Source: Bryoerythrophyllum caledonicum (Eukaryota; Streptophyta; Bryopsida; Pottiales; Pottiaceae). From it: a stretch of 64,000 nt of DNA. The stretch covers positions 24,074,754 through 24,138,753 of the forward strand of contig OZ020520.1 in the NCBI GenBank assembly GCA_963971425.1, in the 5' to 3' direction. Numbering within the stretch: position 1 is the first letter of the stretch; every line of letters starts with the position of its first letter. Shown here piece by piece: positions 46,520 through 58,400 of the stretch. The position numbers and the translations under genes were made by a program. The notes beneath the pieces are model-generated. The model ran no database searches and was not told the origin of the DNA. It saw only the letters and a program-made list of their open reading frames with translations.

Positions 46520-46719
46520 NNNNNNNNNNNNNNNNNNNNNNNNNNNNNNNNNNNNNNNNNNNNNNNNNNNNNNNNNNNNNNNNNNNNNNNNNNNNNNNNN
46601 NNNNNNNNNNNNNNNNNNNNNNNNNNNNNNNNNNNNNNNNNNNNNNNNNNNNNNNNNNNNNNNNNNNNNNNNNNNNNNNNNNNNNNNNNNNNNNNNNNNN
46701 NNNNNNNNNNNNNNNNNNN
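46520..46719. other. Assembly gap (exactly 200 N)
   Basis: A run of exactly 200 N, a conventional placeholder for unknown size. 45201-46519 on its left equals 46720-48038 on its right (offset 1,519), so the gap sits between two contig ends that appear to overlap. Confidence 0.98.
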
Positions 46720-47788
46720 GGGGGCCAGGAGTCAACGTTACCGTCTGAAATAATGTTTACACCGGCTCACTCACCAACCTCCTTCGGCGGTGGCTCAACT
46801 CCCTGATATTCATCACTCATGAATGGCACGCTTTCTGATGCGATCATAAACCACTGAACCCAGTCTTGTCATATTAGATGTACACTGCACACACACGGCC
46901 AGATTCATGTGCACACTCAGGTGCAAAGTCCGCATATTATTCGAGAATTAACGTGATGTCAAACACTTGCCAGACGGGGTGGCTCCTCAACTGGAGTGTA
47001 ATATTGATCTAGTGACTGATCGTTTCCAGACTCATCCCCGTCAGTCTCGTCGACTTTGTAGTGGCTGGGCTGGTTTTCGAGAGCACATTCTCTGGTTTAA
47101 TACTTCAATGAGACCTGAAAATGTTACGCAACTGGTATGGATTGGTATGATGTTCAGATTTCATGGCTACGTGCACAAAGTGGAATCAAATCGGACAGAA
47201 CATGATGCGATCGAGATATATTCTTCGACGGATTCTTCTGCAAGCTTGATGAGGAACAGCCGTGACTTGCTCGGACTGGTAGAGTTCTTCAATTTAGGAG
47301 TTCTCGGTGATGGCTTCTGTCGGACTCCGAACAAATATGACTCAGTTTCAGATCCAGTCCAGGGTGCATGTGGACATGCTTGTCAGCTTGCAGTATCCAT
47401 GGAGGAACCCGAAACCAACGAATCTGGAGAATTTTGTACGCAGCAGTAGAATTTCAGTCGAAGCGGGTTTACAACAGCGTGCTTGACAAATAGTGGTGCA
47501 CCAGGTGAAAGGAAGGCATACCTTGCTGCCGATACTCGTGCTACATATTCGTTGACAGAGTTTAAAAACACAGGGAGCTACCCGACGAGTGATTTGCAGG
47601 CGCAAATTGATCTATCAACTTTGAGCCGGGTCTTCAGATCCCCAAAATTCCCTCTGTATCATCTTTGGACAACCTAAGAGCTTCTCAAGAAATGAAGATC
47701 ATCTCAACAGGCTATCACTTTAAGCGGATTTCACATGTTTCAGATTTCACATATTTCAGAGCTTGTATGGACGAGAATGCGTGAAAAC
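46720..47788. repeat. Second assembly copy of arm end and spacer
   Basis: 46720-46831 repeats 45201-45312 and 46832-47788 repeats the spacer 45313-46269, all in direct orientation with no difference seen. It is probably the same genomic sequence placed twice. Confidence 0.85.
46967..47449 (+). CDS. Unidentified open frame, second assembly copy
   Basis: Identical in translation to 45448-45930 and subject to the same doubts. Probably an assembly duplicate and not a second locus. Confidence 0.2.
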   Translation: MPDGVAPQLECNIDLVTDRFQTHPRQSRRLCSGWAGFREHILWFNTSMRPENVTQLVWIGMMFRFHGYVHKVESNRTEHDAIEIYSSTDSSASLMRNSRDLLGLVEFFNLGVLGDGFCRTPNKYDSVSDPVQGACGHACQLAVSMEEPETNESGEFCTQQ

Positions 47789-48209
47789 GCGTGCCATTCA
47801 TGAGTGATGAATATCAGGGAGTTGAGCCACCGCCGAAGGAGGTTGGTGAGTGAGCCGGTGTAAACATTATTTCAGACGGTAACGTTGACTCCTGGCCCCC
47901 AAGCCTCTGACATCTTGTCATTAGGTAGCCTCAGTTGACATTATGCGGACTCTACTCTTGCTAACAGCAACAGATCGTCATCAGTAAACCATAACCTTTC
48001 AGTGGAAAGACCCTATAACTAGCAAGGGCTGTCAGCTGTAACCACGCGCACCACATATTTAAAATGAATCTCTTCAATGCACATCCATTCACAAATCGTA
48101 GCACACCTGCACAGATCAAGACTGGACAGAACAATGAATGCAATCTGGGGTTGACCATGAGCACGCAAATTCCTTCGCTTTGTAAATATCTAGCTCCCTG
48201 CATGAATGC

Positions 48210-48216
48210 TATAAAA
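48210..48216 (+). promoter_or_regulatory. TATA box of LTP copy 2
   Basis: TATAAAA within GCTATAAAATCATCTCGCG, 114 bp upstream of the ATG at 48330. Confidence 0.6.
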
Positions 48217-48329
48217 TCATCTCGCGCTCTCGTCATTCTTCAACCAGCACCCAGCTCCACTTCTACTGCTACCTCAAGCAGCTTCCAGCCCCGCTACCAT
48301 CTTTCTTTCTGTTCACTTCCAGCTGCACG

Positions 48330-48677
48330 ATGAAGCTCCAGGTGACGGTTGCCTGCTTGGTGGTGCTGCTTGTGGTGTCGGAGACGGTGGTCACCTCCGA
48401 GGCGGCAGGCTGCAGCATCTACCAGATGGCGCCGTGCATGGCAGCCAGCAAGAACGCCCGAGTGGCGCCCTCCAAGCAATGCTGCACCAACATCGCCAAC
48501 ATGGGCAAGGGGCTGGCCGGAGCCAAGTGCCTGTGCTCTCTGCTGAACCACCCGCTGGCCAAGTCCAACGGCGTGGTGCCGCGCATCGCCCTCGGCATCC
48601 CCCAGAAGTGCCGCATTGCGGTGCCCAAGGGGTTCGTCTGCCAAGGTACACCATCACTAGCTCCATGCCGATGGTAA
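48330..48677 (+). CDS. Non-specific lipid-transfer protein (8-Cys), copy 2
   Basis: Same 115-codon product as the minus-strand copy at 44424-44771: signal peptide, then the eight-cysteine pattern (APC, QCC, KCLC, QKC, FVC). The two genes are divergently transcribed. Without the duplicated gap segment their start codons would lie about 2.04 kb apart. Complete identity of coding region and promoter points to recent duplication or gene conversion between the arms. The same GTACAC donor follows GFVCQ, so a short final exon may exist downstream. Confidence 0.85.
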   Translation: MKLQVTVACLVVLLVVSETVVTSEAAGCSIYQMAPCMAASKNARVAPSKQCCTNIANMGKGLAGAKCLCSLLNHPLAKSNGVVPRIALGIPQKCRIAVPKGFVCQGTPSLAPCRW

Positions 48678-49105
48678 ATACGATCTGTGAGGGTAACAGT
48701 CTCGTGCATTTACGAAAGTGAGTATGAGGAGGGAACCTGTTTGCTTCTCTCTCTCATGACTGATTTCGTTGTGAATGCATTGCTCTCCCGGCTTGTAACG
48801 GTGTTGCCTGGTGGATTGCACAGGGATCCGAGTGCCTGGAAGCTAAACGAACGTGATGCAGATTGCGAGTGACGTGAAGGTTGTAGAACGGTAGATGGCT
48901 TTGGTGCTTGAAACTTGGACCTCCGGACTGTTGGGCTTCTGTTGGGCTTCTGTGGCAGTGGTTGAAATGTGAGGACTGTTGCCAGAGTTGATCGATATTC
49001 TAGTGAGGATGTGACGCAGATGCAAAGAGGTTGAGACTAAATGCTCACGATGGAGCTGTTGTTGATGCACATCGTTTAAATAAACAGTGAGCTTGTGATG
49101 AGTCC

Positions 49106-52100
49106 ATGCCAAAATGCTCACGATTTGTAATTGATAAGAGCACTCCACATATTTGTGACTTCATTAACACTGTCTCGATCGAAATTGCATGCCCAAGTGC
49201 AGGTAGTGTGGTGAAGTTTCTTATCAGTGTCTCACTTCGCACGTGCTCCCACCATGTTCCACTAATATCTATTCTTCGATCGCACTATTCTAGAAGAACC
49301 ATATGGTTCTTATGAGTCCTAGACTTACTTGCCAGTGCAAAAACCACAAACCAGGTATTTTTTAATACTATCAATGAGCCACCGGATGTAGCCAAATCTC
49401 TGTGATTTTTGTTTCGGCTTCATTCATAATCTAACAGTTGTTGCCTTCCTCACTATACAAGATTAAGAAGCAGAGAACAGAATAGGAGTATGGAATCTTG
49501 AGATGATGGATCAAAGGGCACTTATTTATGGACCAGGAGAATCAAAAGTAGGCAAGGTTATGGATATAACTGCGTGATGAGACTATCTTTCATAGTCGTG
49601 TATGTTTTCGAGTTACTGGACGCAATCGTAATGCAACCCACTCCTATCCGGTGGATTTAAAGACCGCTTTGTGAACATAAGTTCCTTTCTGAGGCCTTTT
49701 CCTCTTTTTGCAAGGTAGTACAGATTTAGTTAGACTCCCATTCATCGGGTTTCGATACAGAGTTCACCAGAAACGAGTGATAGGAGCTAAACAGGTGACA
49801 TGAGCATATTTGTCACCGGCACGAACAGGCAGGTCGACTTGTCATCTGAATTCATACCTACTTGGAACTCGATTGGCTCCCCTTCATCAGATTCCCTATT
49901 TAGCTATTTCCCTCCTCTTGCGCATGCTCACCAATCAACGTAAATTGATCTTACAAGAAGTGAGGTTTGCATCAGCATTAAATACTGACCCTTTGCCCCC
50001 TCGCTCAATTCTCATTCGGTAATTTTTCATACAACAGACACAGTCCAAGGCACCAAATACTGCATATGAGCTCATCCACCTGCGTCAGTGGAACCAGTGT
50101 GATACCAAGGTCTCCAAAAGCCACAGGTTAGGAGATGAAAGGAAGCTGGTTTCAAAACTGGAGAATGCGGAGAAGCCTTGCCCCGAAAGGCTAATGATGC
50201 AACGAAAATTGGACTGAATAAGCCGAGAAGAGCATTGGACATTATGCTACTTAGTGCTCTTGCGCAATCTGAAATATCCACATTATACTTGTCGATTGAG
50301 AAGAGTGCTTAGATTGAGGAACGAGGTCATGTGTTCATATGTGGCAGAGATGCTTGAAACTTGTAATTTCAATTCCCTAGCCGCAATCCGAATCGCTAAT
50401 CCTGAGAGTTCCTTATTAACACTGACTTGAATTTCATAATCTCCTCATTGAAGCTGTGTTTACAACATAGGAGAGGTGAATTCAGGCTACAAAAGTGACC
50501 TCATGATCAACCTCCGGACCTTCTGCGCCTGCATGTACAGTCTTTGCTCTGAAATTTGTTGCGTGAAGTTTGTGAGTGCATGTGTTGACTGTGCCACACA
50601 AGAATGGAAGCGATCAATCATAGCCTACACTTGCCATTACTTTTGCTTTCTAATACAAAGCCTTCAATATGACATCCTTTTTTTTTCCTGGCAGGCTTGA
50701 AAGAACTGCCACCACTAAATTACTGTGAGGTTATACATAGTTGCAAGTAGGAAAATGTTTTTATCAACCAACCTTACATTCTCAATTTCTTCCGCAAAGA
50801 AACTCAAAACAAGTTATGACTTAGGTCCATTGAATTTCACAAGCACAATAAAAATTGGCAAGGGCTTAGATTGGAAGCCATGGCCAGTATCTTTCCAGCA
50901 CTAATACCTAGTATAAAGTGCATTATTGATGTGTTTTCCTACTCAGTGAAGGAGCTTTAATTACCTTCACAAATCTTTTCTGCTGCTCTTTAAAATTCTC
51001 ATACTTCTATATTCGCGGACATGGTTCTTGTCAAGTTTTTAAACCTGCCAAACCACTTCACAAACGTAAAACGCTCTCCTTTAGCAAGGCTTCTAGGATT
51101 TGAAATTCCAGTACGAAGCTACTTGTCGAGTTGTCATGGCCAATGTCAATGTACTGCGGCATACCAAATGTAAAATGTTATGGATTGCGCCTGTCATGAA
51201 TGATGAAGAAAATTGCAAACATGTAAACCTCAACTTGAACGTATGTGAACTTCTTAGTCGCAATATTAAAGTCTGAAATTCAGTGAATTAACTCTACACC
51301 CTAGTGGATGATGTTTAGAATGTATACAATCCATTCGCACAAAGGCCACAAGTCAATTGCCACGTTAGAAACAAACATTCAAAGCATTCACTTGCAATGT
51401 CCTGGCGAGCACATGGAACAATCAGGAAGATATTGGCCACATTGGAAGAAGTAAACAAGTCGAGATTAGCCTCTCTCTCTTCCTAGCTCCTAGGTATCTG
51501 ATCCTATATAGACATGGGCAAGGTTAGGAGAAAACAAAGAAGTACAAAACTTGACTGTCATCAATCTTCAGAAAGTTGAAGGCTTCAAAATGCAACTCAA
51601 ACTGAAATTTTAGAACATCTCTGGAAGGAATTCTCCGCCTTAGAATTACCGGTGAGTTGAAAAACAACTTACGTAGAATTTTGTGCGATTGATAGCGCCA
51701 TCGTTATCATCTAAGATACAAGGTATTGTGTCTGTATTATTACACTCCAACAGTAATTTTGATTGCTCTTCATTTGATGGAAATGCTTTCTTAAAGAACT
51801 CAATTTCCTGTAGATTATGATCATGATTGAGATTCATTTTGAAATGAAAAAGAAAAGGCCAGACAATTTCCTATCCACAACAATTTTCCTTCATCCAACC
51901 ACTAGGTCCACAACTAGAAGCATTGCAACAATTAAGCGTTCCATCAAGCAAAAAATGGATTCCGTACAAAATATGATGTGTAATATTCAACAACACTATT
52001 AAAATAGTACACCAATCCATTCTCAAGAATGTTGGCTGCATGCTTTTATAACAAATTCAAAAACTTACACATACACATGTTGGCAACGCAACATTGCACC

Positions 52101-52273
52101 AAGAGATGATTCCATAAGATTTTTCAATCAACAACTCAGCACTTGTAGCAAGTAGATGAATTGCTTATTATTGAAGAAATAAAGCCAATTGAAGATTTTA
52201 TCTTTCAAGTTCCATATTGTTTTCCCATTTATTGTCCTTACTATAGACAAAGAGCTTGACTAAGACATAAAAT
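49106..52273. other. Gene-poor stretch
   Basis: No supportable gene. Scattered frames of 60-75 codons on both strands lack protein-like features and neighbours in phase. No TTAA-type element ends were recognised here, unlike 0-35 kb. Confidence 0.45.
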
Positions 52274-52530
52274 ATGCAGCTGCCGATTGCTGATTCTACC
52301 TATTCAGACGAAAACCAATGCAATCTCAATGAGATCCAACATGCATATGCAAGAATACGACCTACTAATTCAAAAGGGTCTTCACCAACAAAATCATTAT
52401 ATACTTTCATGAATAGTCCTACAAATAGCCAAAGAAGTCATTACCTTACAACCTTCCAACCAGATGAGAGCAAAATCAAAGACATCAGATGTGAATACAC
52501 TTAAATCCAAGTACTGTACTTCAAACATGG

Positions 52531-52872
52531 TTGCACCTACCTGAATATTGGTTGACAGATTGCAATGATAGATTCTCTCCGGACACTATTGCAAACAAAA
52601 CAACTAAATACCAACCACTACTTGACGATATTCAAGCACTAGGATGGAAAGTAGACCCCCTCATTGTCATCACCGCCGGTGCTAGAGCCACCACCTTCAT
52701 TCCCTCAATGACAACCCTTGAAGAAACATTTAAAATCCCCACCACTTCAATCAAAACCACCTTTTCAAACATTAACATTATTGCAATTCAACATTCTATG
52801 TCGATACTCCTACATAAACGAAAACTTGAAAATAACCAACCCCTACCCGATGCTTCGAACCCCTCTTTATAG
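52531..52872 (+). pseudogene. Fragment resembling the C-terminal end of a non-LTR (LINE) ORF
   Basis: The frame contains KYQPLLDDIQALGWKVDPLI, then VITAGARATTFIP and KIPTTSIKTTFSNINIIAI, then LLHKRKLENNQ, ending at a stop near 52872. A block of the type KY.PL...L...GW.V.PL.V...G.R. followed by a helical KRKL tail is what I associate with the end of LINE-type ORF2 proteins. No reverse transcriptase motif is readable upstream, so this is a 5'-truncated or decayed copy. The assignment is from memory of the pattern only. Hairpins directly downstream would fit a LINE 3' UTR. Confidence 0.35.
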
Positions 52873-52959
52873 ATCTACACCCGCATTTGCATTTCACCGC
52901 ACTCCCCTCCCTCTTTTTGGGACTTTTTGGGACCTATGGTCCTTTGTTCTTGGTTACTT

Positions 52960-53110
52960 ACTACTGGGTACATAGTGTCTACCCTCGAAAGGGGGAAGTA
53001 GTTCCATACTACTAACCCATGCCCGGTGGGCATGGACTTAGTAGTGGAATGAACGGACACTTCACTCACGCCGGCCCCCGGAGGGGGCCGACATTCTTCT
53101 TCTTGGTTGA
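52960..53110 (+). repeat. Two strong hairpins, possibly a retroelement 3' UTR
   Basis: Hairpin 1 at about 52998-53055 has outer stem GTTCCATACTACTAA / TTAGTAGTGGAATGAAC and inner stem CCATGCCC / GGGCATGG. Hairpin 2 at about 53072-53092 has stem CGGCCCCC / GGGGGCCG around a GGA loop. They follow the LINE-like fragment within about 130 bp. Much higher in GC than the surroundings. Confidence 0.6.
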
Positions 53111-53514
53111 CAGGACAAGATAGCATGCTAGATCGATCGTCAATCATGTTAATGCAACAATATACATTACATGATTTATAAAATTACTCAATAAAAAATC
53201 TACAGTGATTGAGTATGCATTACCAGGTCATCTGCATCTGTACGCAAAATGACGAGATGAGGATTGCTGGAGCAAGTGCCTAGATTCTTTAAAATTGCTA
53301 CAAAGCCCTTATGTTCTAGCGTTATAAATGCCTTTTTCTTGGTATAGATCTTTACAAAGTAAATCACTTGTTTAAGCTATAACAATCCTTCCATGAGTTG
53401 CAACTTAAATATTAGATTAAGTCCTAACACATAAAATATTTTTGAGCCAACTGTTTGTAAAATAAAAGAGCCGGCAAAAACCAGGGTTGTCTACATAGAT
53501 GGACAGGGGCCCAA

Positions 53515-53740
53515 AGACAGCGGACGGACGGACAGACGGACAAGATGGACAACACCCTTACCGGACAGATGCCTAGAATATTCCAGAGAATATGTTCCAA
53601 ATCTATAGGAATATATCCGAATATACCCAAATATACCCAAATATTCTAGAATATTCTCTACCGGACGGATAACAGCCTCTATTGAACAGACAGCCGGACG
53701 GACGGACACTACCGGACGGACGGACGCCGGAACAACCCTG
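53515..53740. repeat. GGAC-rich and ATATACCCAAAT simple repeats
   Basis: CGGACGGACGGACAGACGGAC-like runs at about 53520-53540 and 53690-53730 bracket tandem ATATACCCAA and TATTCTAGAATATTC units (53600-53660). Confidence 0.75.
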
Positions 53741-53879
53741 GCAAAAACAACTTCAAAACAAATTCAATCAATGAGAAATGTAGGCTTTACCAGATGTGAG
53801 CTAAACTCTTCCACCTTTAGTTGCGTTTAGTAGTCAAGTGGATTAATTTCACTCACACGTGGTTTAGATAATTCTAATG

Positions 53880-54150
53880 TTATCCATGCACCTTCACTTC
53901 ATCCATGCAACCTAAGTTCATCCATACATCCTAAATTCATCCATGCACCCTAAGTTCATCCATCCTAACGTTCATCCACCAATCATCTATCCATTAATTC
54001 TCATTCATCTTATATTATTCATTCATGCATTCAAGTTCATTCATCCAATCATCATCCAATGAATTCATCCATTCAACCGTAAATCAGCTTATCATCCAAT
54101 AAGAAATTCATGCAAATGACTTGATTCATCCGCAATTCATCCAAAAAGTT
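53880..54150. repeat. TTCATCCATGCACCCTAAG tandem repeat
   Basis: About ten imperfect units built around TTCATCCAT, several with CACCCTAAG between them, decaying toward 54150. Confidence 0.75.
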
Positions 54151-55640
54151 AAAGAAAATTGGAAGTTGCCGCCTTTCAATTCATGGCAGCGACCCCCCTT
54201 GTCACTAAATCAGCATTACCTCGCTCGTCATGAATTCAATTGACTTGAATTTTGGTCCCAATATAGCCACCTTCACCACGCTCTAGAACACACAAAAAAT
54301 AGTGAGAAATCACTTACCAATCAAAAGTTACAGACCTCCAAAGTTTCTGTTCTTCAATCTTGAGACCACCAACCCTCTCGCACTTGATCAGCCGTAACTT
54401 CGTTGACGTCAATCCAATCAACTTGAAACTTCTTCACCATGTAGCCGGCTTGACTCCGCCTTGGCACGCGCAGAAAATACTGCAAACGCTCTTACGAATA
54501 AAAAGTTACGAACCTTCAAATCTGCTCCAAACTGCTGGCCTTCAAATCTTGCGGCCGCCGACCCTCTCGCACATAAACGGCCGTAACTCCTTCGTCCCTT
54601 TTCCAAATCAAACGTGCTTAATATCCCTAGACAACTTACAAGAAGATCTAACTTCACCAAGAATCTCACGTCCTATCTCTAACTATCCTATTTTCCACAC
54701 ACGGTTAACCGAAGCCTAAATCTTAGATAGAAGGTGGAAGAACAATTCGGCATAGCTTCGCCCACAACAAGAAGAGAGAGAGAGAGAGTGGCCACCACGC
54801 CCTCTTATCCAAGTGGAAGGGGGCCCAAGGGTGGCGGCCACATCCCTACCCTTCATCTCAATAATCCCTAACCACAATCAAGGGCCCACATTAGCCCTAA
54901 GTCCTAGATTCGATTATAGGGTTGAACCTACCTAAAACTCCTAAAATAAAGCATTTTTTGACAAAAATAACTGTGCCAATGTGTGCAAAACACAATTAAA
55001 CATTAAGTTTGACTATTTAAAAGTCATAATCCAACTTTTGAATCATCAACAATCAATAATTTGTCAAACTAATTAAAAGCCAAATGACAAATTCAACTCC
55101 AAGAATTTTTTTTTTTCTTCTTCTTGTTCTTCTTGTTCTTCTTGTTCTTCTTCCTCTCGTTCATGTGGTTCTTCTGCTTCTTCTTTTTTCCTTTTTGTAT
55201 ATTTATTTTATTTTATTTGTTCCTTTTACTTTTTCACAATACACAGTACGGTATCAACGAATATATATATAATATAACTACAAGAAATACTACTTTTCGC
55301 AACCGCTAAAGCTCTATTAACTACTAGGAATGAATAACTTTCTATAATTGAATCATAAAGCCAACACACCACCCTAGCCTTTTTTTTTAAATTACTCTAT
55401 CGACTCACTTCCTTTTTGTTTAGAAATAAGTCGCATTCAGTCTCACTTCCTGCTTCTCTCATTTGTATGAGTTTCATTGTCTCTTCTCCTCCTCGCAAGA
55501 TCTATTTCTACTCAAGCCCAATTTAATGACTTTCTTAGAGCTTCTTCTACAATTAACTAATTCCTACCACTACTTTTCCTAATAACTACTAATTCTTACT
55601 TAGTCAGTCTAACCATTCAAGTGAACCAATTTATTGGCTC
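54151..55640. other. No gene seen; microsatellites and possible LTR remnant
   Basis: A GA run at about 54773-54790 and a TTCTTCTTG/TTCTTCTTC run at 55111-55190 are the only clear structures. 55640 is followed by a primer-binding-site-like sequence (see next entry), so part of this stretch could be a decayed LTR in plus orientation. Its left end was not found. Confidence 0.35.
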
Positions 55641-55672
55641 ACATAATTGGCGACCATCAGGGGACGAATTCA
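55641..55672 (+). other. Primer-binding-site-like sequence of an LTR retroelement (plus orientation)
   Basis: CACATAATTGGCGACCATCA followed by GGGGACG resembles the junction after a Ty3-type 5' LTR, where ...CA is followed by a short spacer and a TGGCGCC-like tRNA complement. The protein-coding retroelement beside it runs on the opposite strand, so this would belong to another element or a rearranged end. Tentative. Confidence 0.25.
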
Positions 55673-55778
55673 GAATGTCTTGCTATGTAATCAATTTGAA
55701 GAAAATTGATCCCAATTGTGCAAGTATCCCAATTATCCTCATCACAAGGTTTAAAGTGGATAACAATAACTACTATTT

Positions 55779-56927
55779 TCAAGTGCGATACTCTTTGCAT
55801 CGGCTGCCTGCTGTTCGCGTTGGAAATCGTTGACCATCTAAGGTCTCTAGTTGGACCGAGTTGTTTACAAACACCTCGGAGACAAGGTACGGTCCCAACC
55901 ATACCGCATCAAATTTACTTGGGAAGTCCATTTTACGAGCGTCTTGCAAAAGTACCAACATGCCAGGTTGTAAAACTCTAACTTTGTTCCTATTATCAAA
56001 TATCACCTTCCTCCTCCGCTGGATTGCCTCTAAATGTTGGGCGCCGCGTTGCCGGCCCTCATCCAACGCCTCCAACTCGAACAACCGCGCCTTTAGTGAT
56101 TGTTGGTCTGTCAACCGCGCATCTATTGCAATTCGCAGTGAAGGTACCTCAAACTCAATTGGAAGCACCGCCTCCACGCCATATACTAGTGAGAAAGGTA
56201 TTGCTCTAGTGGTGACCGTGTATGTAGTCCGATATGCCCACAAGGCAGCGGACAATTTGACATCCCAATCTTGTTTGGAGTCTTGCACAGTCTTCCTTAA
56301 AATAGTACCAAGAGTCTGATTGACTCTCTCCGTTTGACCGTTGGTCTGCGGGTGGTACGGAGTAGTTTTCCTGTGATCAATTTGAAATCTCTCCGTCATA
56401 GCGGTGATCACGTCATTTAAAAAATGAGTCCCCCTATCGCTCACCAAAATCTTTGGAACTCCAAATCGTGTCATCACAGTCTCGAATAAAAATGCTGCCG
56501 CATTCTTGGCATCATTGGAGCGCGCGGCCTTTGCCTCCGCCCACTTAGTAAGATACTCCGTGGCGACTATAATATAACCCATACTACGAGATGAATGAGG
56601 GTGAATTTCTCCCACATAATCGATTCCCCATTTTTTGAAGGGAACCAAGGGTAAGGAAATATGCAGTGGAAGCTGCATGTGTAGATCGTTTCTAGCGAAA
56701 CGTTGGCAGGCATCACATTTTCTCACATACTTGTGAGCATCTTGGAAGAGTGTTGGCCAAAAGTAGCCTGCACGCAAAACCTTTTGGCCCGTTAATTGAC
56801 CTGAAAAATGTCCTCCGCACGCACTGTCATGACACGCAGAGAGAATTGACTCTACTTCTCCCTCGACTACGCAACGCCTCAAAATTCCATCTAATCCACG
56901 TCGGTAAAGCCGGTTTCCCAACACCAC
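55779..56927 (-). pseudogene. Retrotransposon integrase segment
   Basis: It contains an HHCC zinc-binding region (CHDSACGGHF ... CDACQRFA) and a catalytic core with WGIDYVGEI, LVSDRGTHF and the Glu in YHPQTNGQTERVNQ, all kept. The C-terminal part (PGMLVLLQDARKMDFPSKFD) lacks a recognisable chromodomain. The frame continues from the RNase H segment across a single stop at 56931-56933. The end (SRCKEYRT) is near the normal end of such polyproteins. Confidence 0.85.
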
Positions 56928-56930
56928 AAA

Positions 56931-58400
56931 TCACTTGCTATTCACACTAATCTTTTTCCGTTCCTCCTTGGACATTTTCGGAGGAAATTGTTGAGTTATC
57001 AGAAAATCCACTATCCCCGCATACCATAGAGGCCGCGCCGTGACTAGGGAAAGGGTCTCATCAACTAAATTGTCGTCTATAGGCAAGGTTTCTGGTCCTT
57101 CTAACAACCTCGATAGATGGTCTACCTGTTTGTGTGCAGACCCCGGCTTGTATTCGATGGTATAATAAATTTTTTGAAGAAGCAATACCCACCTTGCTAG
57201 TCTCTCGCTCAATTCCGGCTTGTTAACCAAATATTTTATCGCCATATGGTCGACGTAGAAAACCACTTGGTGGCTCAAAAGGTAGTGTCTAAACTTCTTC
57301 ACGGAAAAAACCATCGCAAGACATTCTCGCTCGGTGGTCGAGTAATTCTTTTCCGCGTGATTGAGTTGCCTACTAGCGTACGCGATAGGAAAATCATGAC
57401 TCGGGGATTGCCCCTGGATTGGCTGACAGGGAACACTGCCCACTGCTAGCGCACTAGCGTCACAATACACGTGGAATGTCATTCTTGACTGTGGTGGTCG
57501 TAACACCAGATACGTACTCAGTTTCTCCTTCAAAAGCTCAAAGGCCACTTCGCATGCTCGCGTCCACTCAAACTTGTGGTGTTTTTGTTGCAACTTGGTA
57601 ATGGAGAGGGTGATCGTCGCGTAATTAGATATGAGCTTGCGATACCACCCCATATGGCCTAATACCCGCTGCACCTCCTTCACATTTGTTGGAGGTTTGA
57701 GGTTGGTAATAACCTTCACCTTTTCTGGTTCTGGTTCCTGCCCCGCCTTACTCACCACGTAACCTAACAAAACTCCCCTACTTACTGCCAAGTAGGTTTT
57801 CTCTGGATTCAACGCCATTTGCGACTGTCTACATCGCTCGAGACTCTCCCTCACAAACCTCAAATGGTTTTCTATCCCCGATTGCGTGCTAAAGTCGTCG
57901 ATAAAGACCGTCATAGATTTGTACAACAAATATGAGAATATGGACATGACCAAACGTTGGAAAGTTGCCGGGGCGTTACACAACTCAAATGGCATGACAT
58001 GCCACACAAATGTCCCCCATGGCGTTGTAAACGCCGTTTTGTATCGGTCCACCAATGCGATGGAAACTTGATTATACCCTGAGTAGCCATCCATGAAAGT
58101 ATAACGTTCGTGGCCTGCTACCTCCTCCAAAATACTAGTAATAAACGGAAGAGGAAAATGGTCTTTTTGTGTAGCGCTATTCAATTTCCTGTAGTCCATA
58201 CAAACCCTCAACTTTCCATTTTTTTTCTTCACCAACACCATTGGTGATACCCAATCAGTAATCTCTAGTGGTTGAATAAATTTTGCCTGTAATAACTTCT
58301 CCAACTCTGCCTTGACCATTAGTTGGAGTTGGGGATTCATTCGCCGCTCTTTTTTCCTTATGGCGAATGCGCCAGACATCAAGGGAATCCTGTGCTCCAC
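56931..58400 (-). pseudogene. Retrotransposon reverse transcriptase and RNase H segment
   Basis: RT blocks: WVSPMVLVKKKNGKLRVCMD, FPLPFI, FMDGYSGYNQV, FELCNAPATFQRL and MTVFIDDFS (YxDD box read as FIDD). RNase H follows: FHVYCDASALAVG, YSTTERECLAMVFSVKKFRH and YVDHMAIKYLV. The frame extends a little upstream of 58400 (VFVWSYIELKG) before a frameshift near 58457. It ends in a stop at 56931-56933. Confidence 0.85.

Larger units (their letters stand above)
47789..49105. repeat. Inverted duplication, right arm (1,317 bp)
   Basis: Reverse complement of 43996-45312. It carries the second LTP gene in the opposite direction. Unique sequence resumes at 49106. Confidence 0.9.

Noticed and set aside
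46832..47788. The second spacer copy as a genuine tandem duplicate
   Set aside because: It appears identical to the first, abuts a placeholder gap, and is explained by overlapping contig ends.
52880..53150. Organelle-derived (mitochondrial) insertion
   Set aside because: The GC-rich hairpins could look organellar, but no organelle gene fragment was recognised and the position after a LINE-like tail fits better.
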